The translations under genes were made by a program, and so were the position numbers. Below, piece after piece: positions 6,027 through 7,334 of a stretch of DNA of 7,334 nt; position 1 is the first letter of the stretch; each line of letters opens with the position of its first letter. This DNA is from Desulfobacterales bacterium (GTDB lineage Bacteria; Desulfobacterota; Desulfobacteria; Desulfobacterales; Desulfosalsimonadaceae). A model generated the notes under the pieces. It was not told the origin of the DNA and ran no database searches. It was given only the letters and a program-made list of their open reading frames with translations. The DNA lies in NCBI GenBank assembly GCA_007135795.1, contig SLIE01000021.1:1-7334 (forward strand), written 5' to 3'.

Positions 6027-6035
6027 TCACTTTCC

Positions 6036-6065
6036 TTGACATATGGTTCATTTTGTTATTAAAAT
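6036..6065 (+). promoter_or_regulatory. Sigma70-type promoter for the RND adaptor operon
   Basis: TTGACA (6036-6041, perfect) and TAAAAT (6060-6065, 5 of 6) are separated by 18 bases. This is the best promoter match in the window, directed at the adaptor gene, with an expected start near 6072. Confidence 0.6.
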
Positions 6066-6074
6066 CCGTGGTTC

Positions 6075-6084
6075 AATCATGATT
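6075..6084. promoter_or_regulatory. Possible operator: perfect palindrome AATCATGATT at the expected transcription start
   Basis: A 10-bp exact palindrome placed about +3 to +12 of the candidate promoter. Efflux operons are often held by TetR- or MarR-type repressors binding near +1, so this is a reasonable operator site. No regulator gene is in the window, and palindromes of this length do occur by chance. Confidence 0.3.
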
Positions 6085-6233
6085 TGCCAGCCGATTGTAA
6101 TTTTTATCCGACCGGCTCCATCAAAAAGAAATCAAGGATAATCACATTTCACGGATCAGCCTTGTTTAATGCTGCGTGGAAACCCGGATTTTGAATACTA
6201 ATAATACGAACAAGGTATGGGAGAAATCAACTG

Positions 6234-7334
6234 ATGCCTTCAGAAAATATGCATAATGGCCAAAAACGACACAAAGAGAGCAGGACCCTGTTTGCCAGGC
6301 TCATTACCCCGTTAATCCTCTTCATTGTTCTCCTTGTGGTGGTGGGAACGATCGTCATCCGTCGCACCGGCGTTGATGAGGAGCATCGACCCCGCGAGGC
6401 CATGCGTATATCCGTGGAGACAGCACCGGTAATCGCAATGACCCTGCGCGACACCGTAACCGGCATGGGGACGCTTGAACCCATGCAGACGGTTGAGATC
6501 AAACCGGAGGTTGGCGGCAAACTCCTGAGTGTAAATTTCCGGGAAGGTGAGTTTGTCGATGCAGGGCAGGTGCTTTTTGAAATAGATGATGAAAAGATTT
6601 CCAGGCAACTTGAAGCACGAAGGGCGGCCCTTGGCTCCACCCGTGCACGGCTGGAAAACCTGCGGCGCAATTACGAGCGGGTTGCAACGCTTCGGGAGCG
6701 CGACCTGATATCGGAAGATCAATACGACAACGCCAGAACCGAACTGAATGCCGTATCAGCAGATGTTGAAAGACTTGAAGCAGAAATGGAAATTACAAAA
6801 CGAGAACTCGAGGACACCGTCATTCATTCCCCTTTTAACGGATATATTTCAAGACAGATGGTCGATCCGGGGACCGTGGTCCAGGCGGGTCAGTCCCTGG
6901 CCGTTATTTATGAAGTCGATCCGCTCCAGCTATCCTTTTTCATCGCCGAAAGATATATGGGGAGGGTTTCCCGGGGTCAGGATGTCTTTGCCACCGTAAC
7001 CGCATACCCGGATCGTTCTTTTACGGGAGAGGTTGATTTTATTAGCCCGGTGATCGATGCCGGCACAAGGCGATTTCGGGTCAGGGCGAACATCGAGAAC
7101 CCTGAAACCGAACTCATGCCGGGATCCTTTGCATCGGCCATACTGGTCTTGGAAAGCCGGGAGAACCGGCTGGTCATCCCGGAACAAGCCCTCGTGCCAA
7201 CACGGCTGGGCTATATTGTCTTCGTGGTGAACACGGAAAATAACACGGCCGGCAGAAGACAGGTTAAAACGGGGCTTCGGCAACCCGGGCTCGTTGAAAT
7301 TACGGACGGCCTAGCAGCGAATGAACGGGTGGTC
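6234..7334 (+). CDS. RND efflux periplasmic adaptor (membrane fusion protein), C-terminus beyond window
   Basis: Links an inner-membrane RND pump to an outer-membrane channel in a tripartite efflux complex; 367 residues are visible and the frame is open at the right edge. After a basic N-terminus (KRHKESR) a single membrane segment spans about 24-43; there is no lipobox, so it is anchored by the helix. Then come the first half of the lipoyl/barrel-sandwich domain (about 86-120, EIKPEVGGKLLSVNFREGEFVDAG), an alpha-helical hairpin (about 122-195, coiled-coil-like with RRAALGSTRARLENLRR), the second lipoyl half (VIHSPFNGYISRQ, 196-208), a beta-barrel (about 225-305, with FISPVIDAGTRRFRVRA at 269-285) and the start of the membrane-proximal domain. 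The short hairpin resembles MexH/AcrA-type adaptors of RND rather than ABC pumps. The ATG has GGAG 10 bases upstream. An RND permease and probably a TolC-like gene are expected next, outside the window. The substrate cannot be told. Confidence 0.92.
   Translation, partial: MPSENMHNGQKRHKESRTLFARLITPLILFIVLLVVVGTIVIRRTGVDEEHRPREAMRISVETAPVIAMTLRDTVTGMGTLEPMQTVEIKPEVGGKLLSVNFREGEFVDAGQVLFEIDDEKISRQLEARRAALGSTRARLENLRRNYERVATLRERDLISEDQYDNARTELNAVSADVERLEAEMEITKRELEDTVIHSPFNGYISRQMVDPGTVVQAGQSLAVIYEVDPLQLSFFIAERYMGRVSRGQDVFATVTAYPDRSFTGEVDFISPVIDAGTRRFRVRANIENPETELMPGSFASAILVLESRENRLVIPEQALVPTRLGYIVFVVNTENNTAGRRQVKTGLRQPGLVEITDGLAANERVV

Larger units (their letters stand above)
6027..6233 (+). 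other. Promoter and leader region of the efflux adaptor gene
   Basis: No gene. It carries the promoter at 6036-6065 and then an untranslated leader of about 160 bases. The leader holds a perfect 10-bp palindrome near the expected transcription start and a 5-bp AGCCG/CGGCT inverted pair around 6090-6118. No known riboswitch was recognised. The five-codon frame MGEIN just before the adaptor overlaps its ribosome binding site and is unlikely to be meaningful. Confidence 0.45.

Noticed and set aside
6217..6234. Five-codon leader peptide MGEIN overlapping the adaptor start
   Set aside because: It has no ribosome binding site of its own and its sequence is the adaptor's Shine-Dalgarno region; there is no attenuator-like codon run.
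6227..7283. Minus-strand frames of 62 to 147 codons
   Set aside because: They are shadows of the RND adaptor, whose plus-strand frame is open from 6234 to the edge with clear family motifs.
1..7334. CRISPR array, tRNA, rRNA, toxin-antitoxin or defence system
   Set aside because: No regularly spaced repeats, cloverleaf with conserved arms, rRNA-like sequence or defence-family motifs were seen on either strand by eye.

Overview
The window looks like chromosomal DNA of a Gram-negative, probably anaerobic or microaerophilic bacterium. A periplasmic murein transglycosylase (MltF type), two lipoprotein signal peptides and an RND-type periplasmic adaptor point to an outer membrane. A rubrerythrin points to anaerobic oxidative-stress defence. 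The AT-rich intergenic regions carry palindromic repeats and degenerate TCTGTG-type repeats, which would fit Desulfobacterota, but that placement is an inference from general character and no taxonomic marker is present.

Layout: four genes are read leftwards in the first two thirds and two are read rightwards at the end. From the left edge these are a P-type (Ca2+-type) cation ATPase cut at the window edge (1-1436, -), a 59-residue lipoprotein rich in Pro, Glu and Gly (1914-2093, -), a lipoprotein alpha/beta hydrolase of the lipase type (2654-3394, -) and mltF (3488-4978, -). Divergent from mltF are rubrerythrin (5345-5848, +) and an RND efflux periplasmic adaptor cut at the right edge (6234-7334, +). 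A U-rich-tailed hairpin separates mltF from the hydrolase, so most genes look like single transcription units. The adaptor is probably the first gene of an efflux operon, behind a good sigma70-like promoter and a leader of about 160 bases.

The six genes do not form one pathway. Most concern the cell envelope (ion transport, murein turnover, a lipoprotein esterase, efflux), and rubrerythrin handles peroxide. I see no convincing new multi-gene system. The most interesting structure is non-coding. A 139-bp, near-fully palindromic, MITE-like element (2511-2649) has 16-bp terminal inverted repeats and flanking direct repeats, and its right-hand repeat contains the stop codon of the hydrolase. A second palindromic stretch begins directly at the rubrerythrin stop codon and has similar-looking ends.
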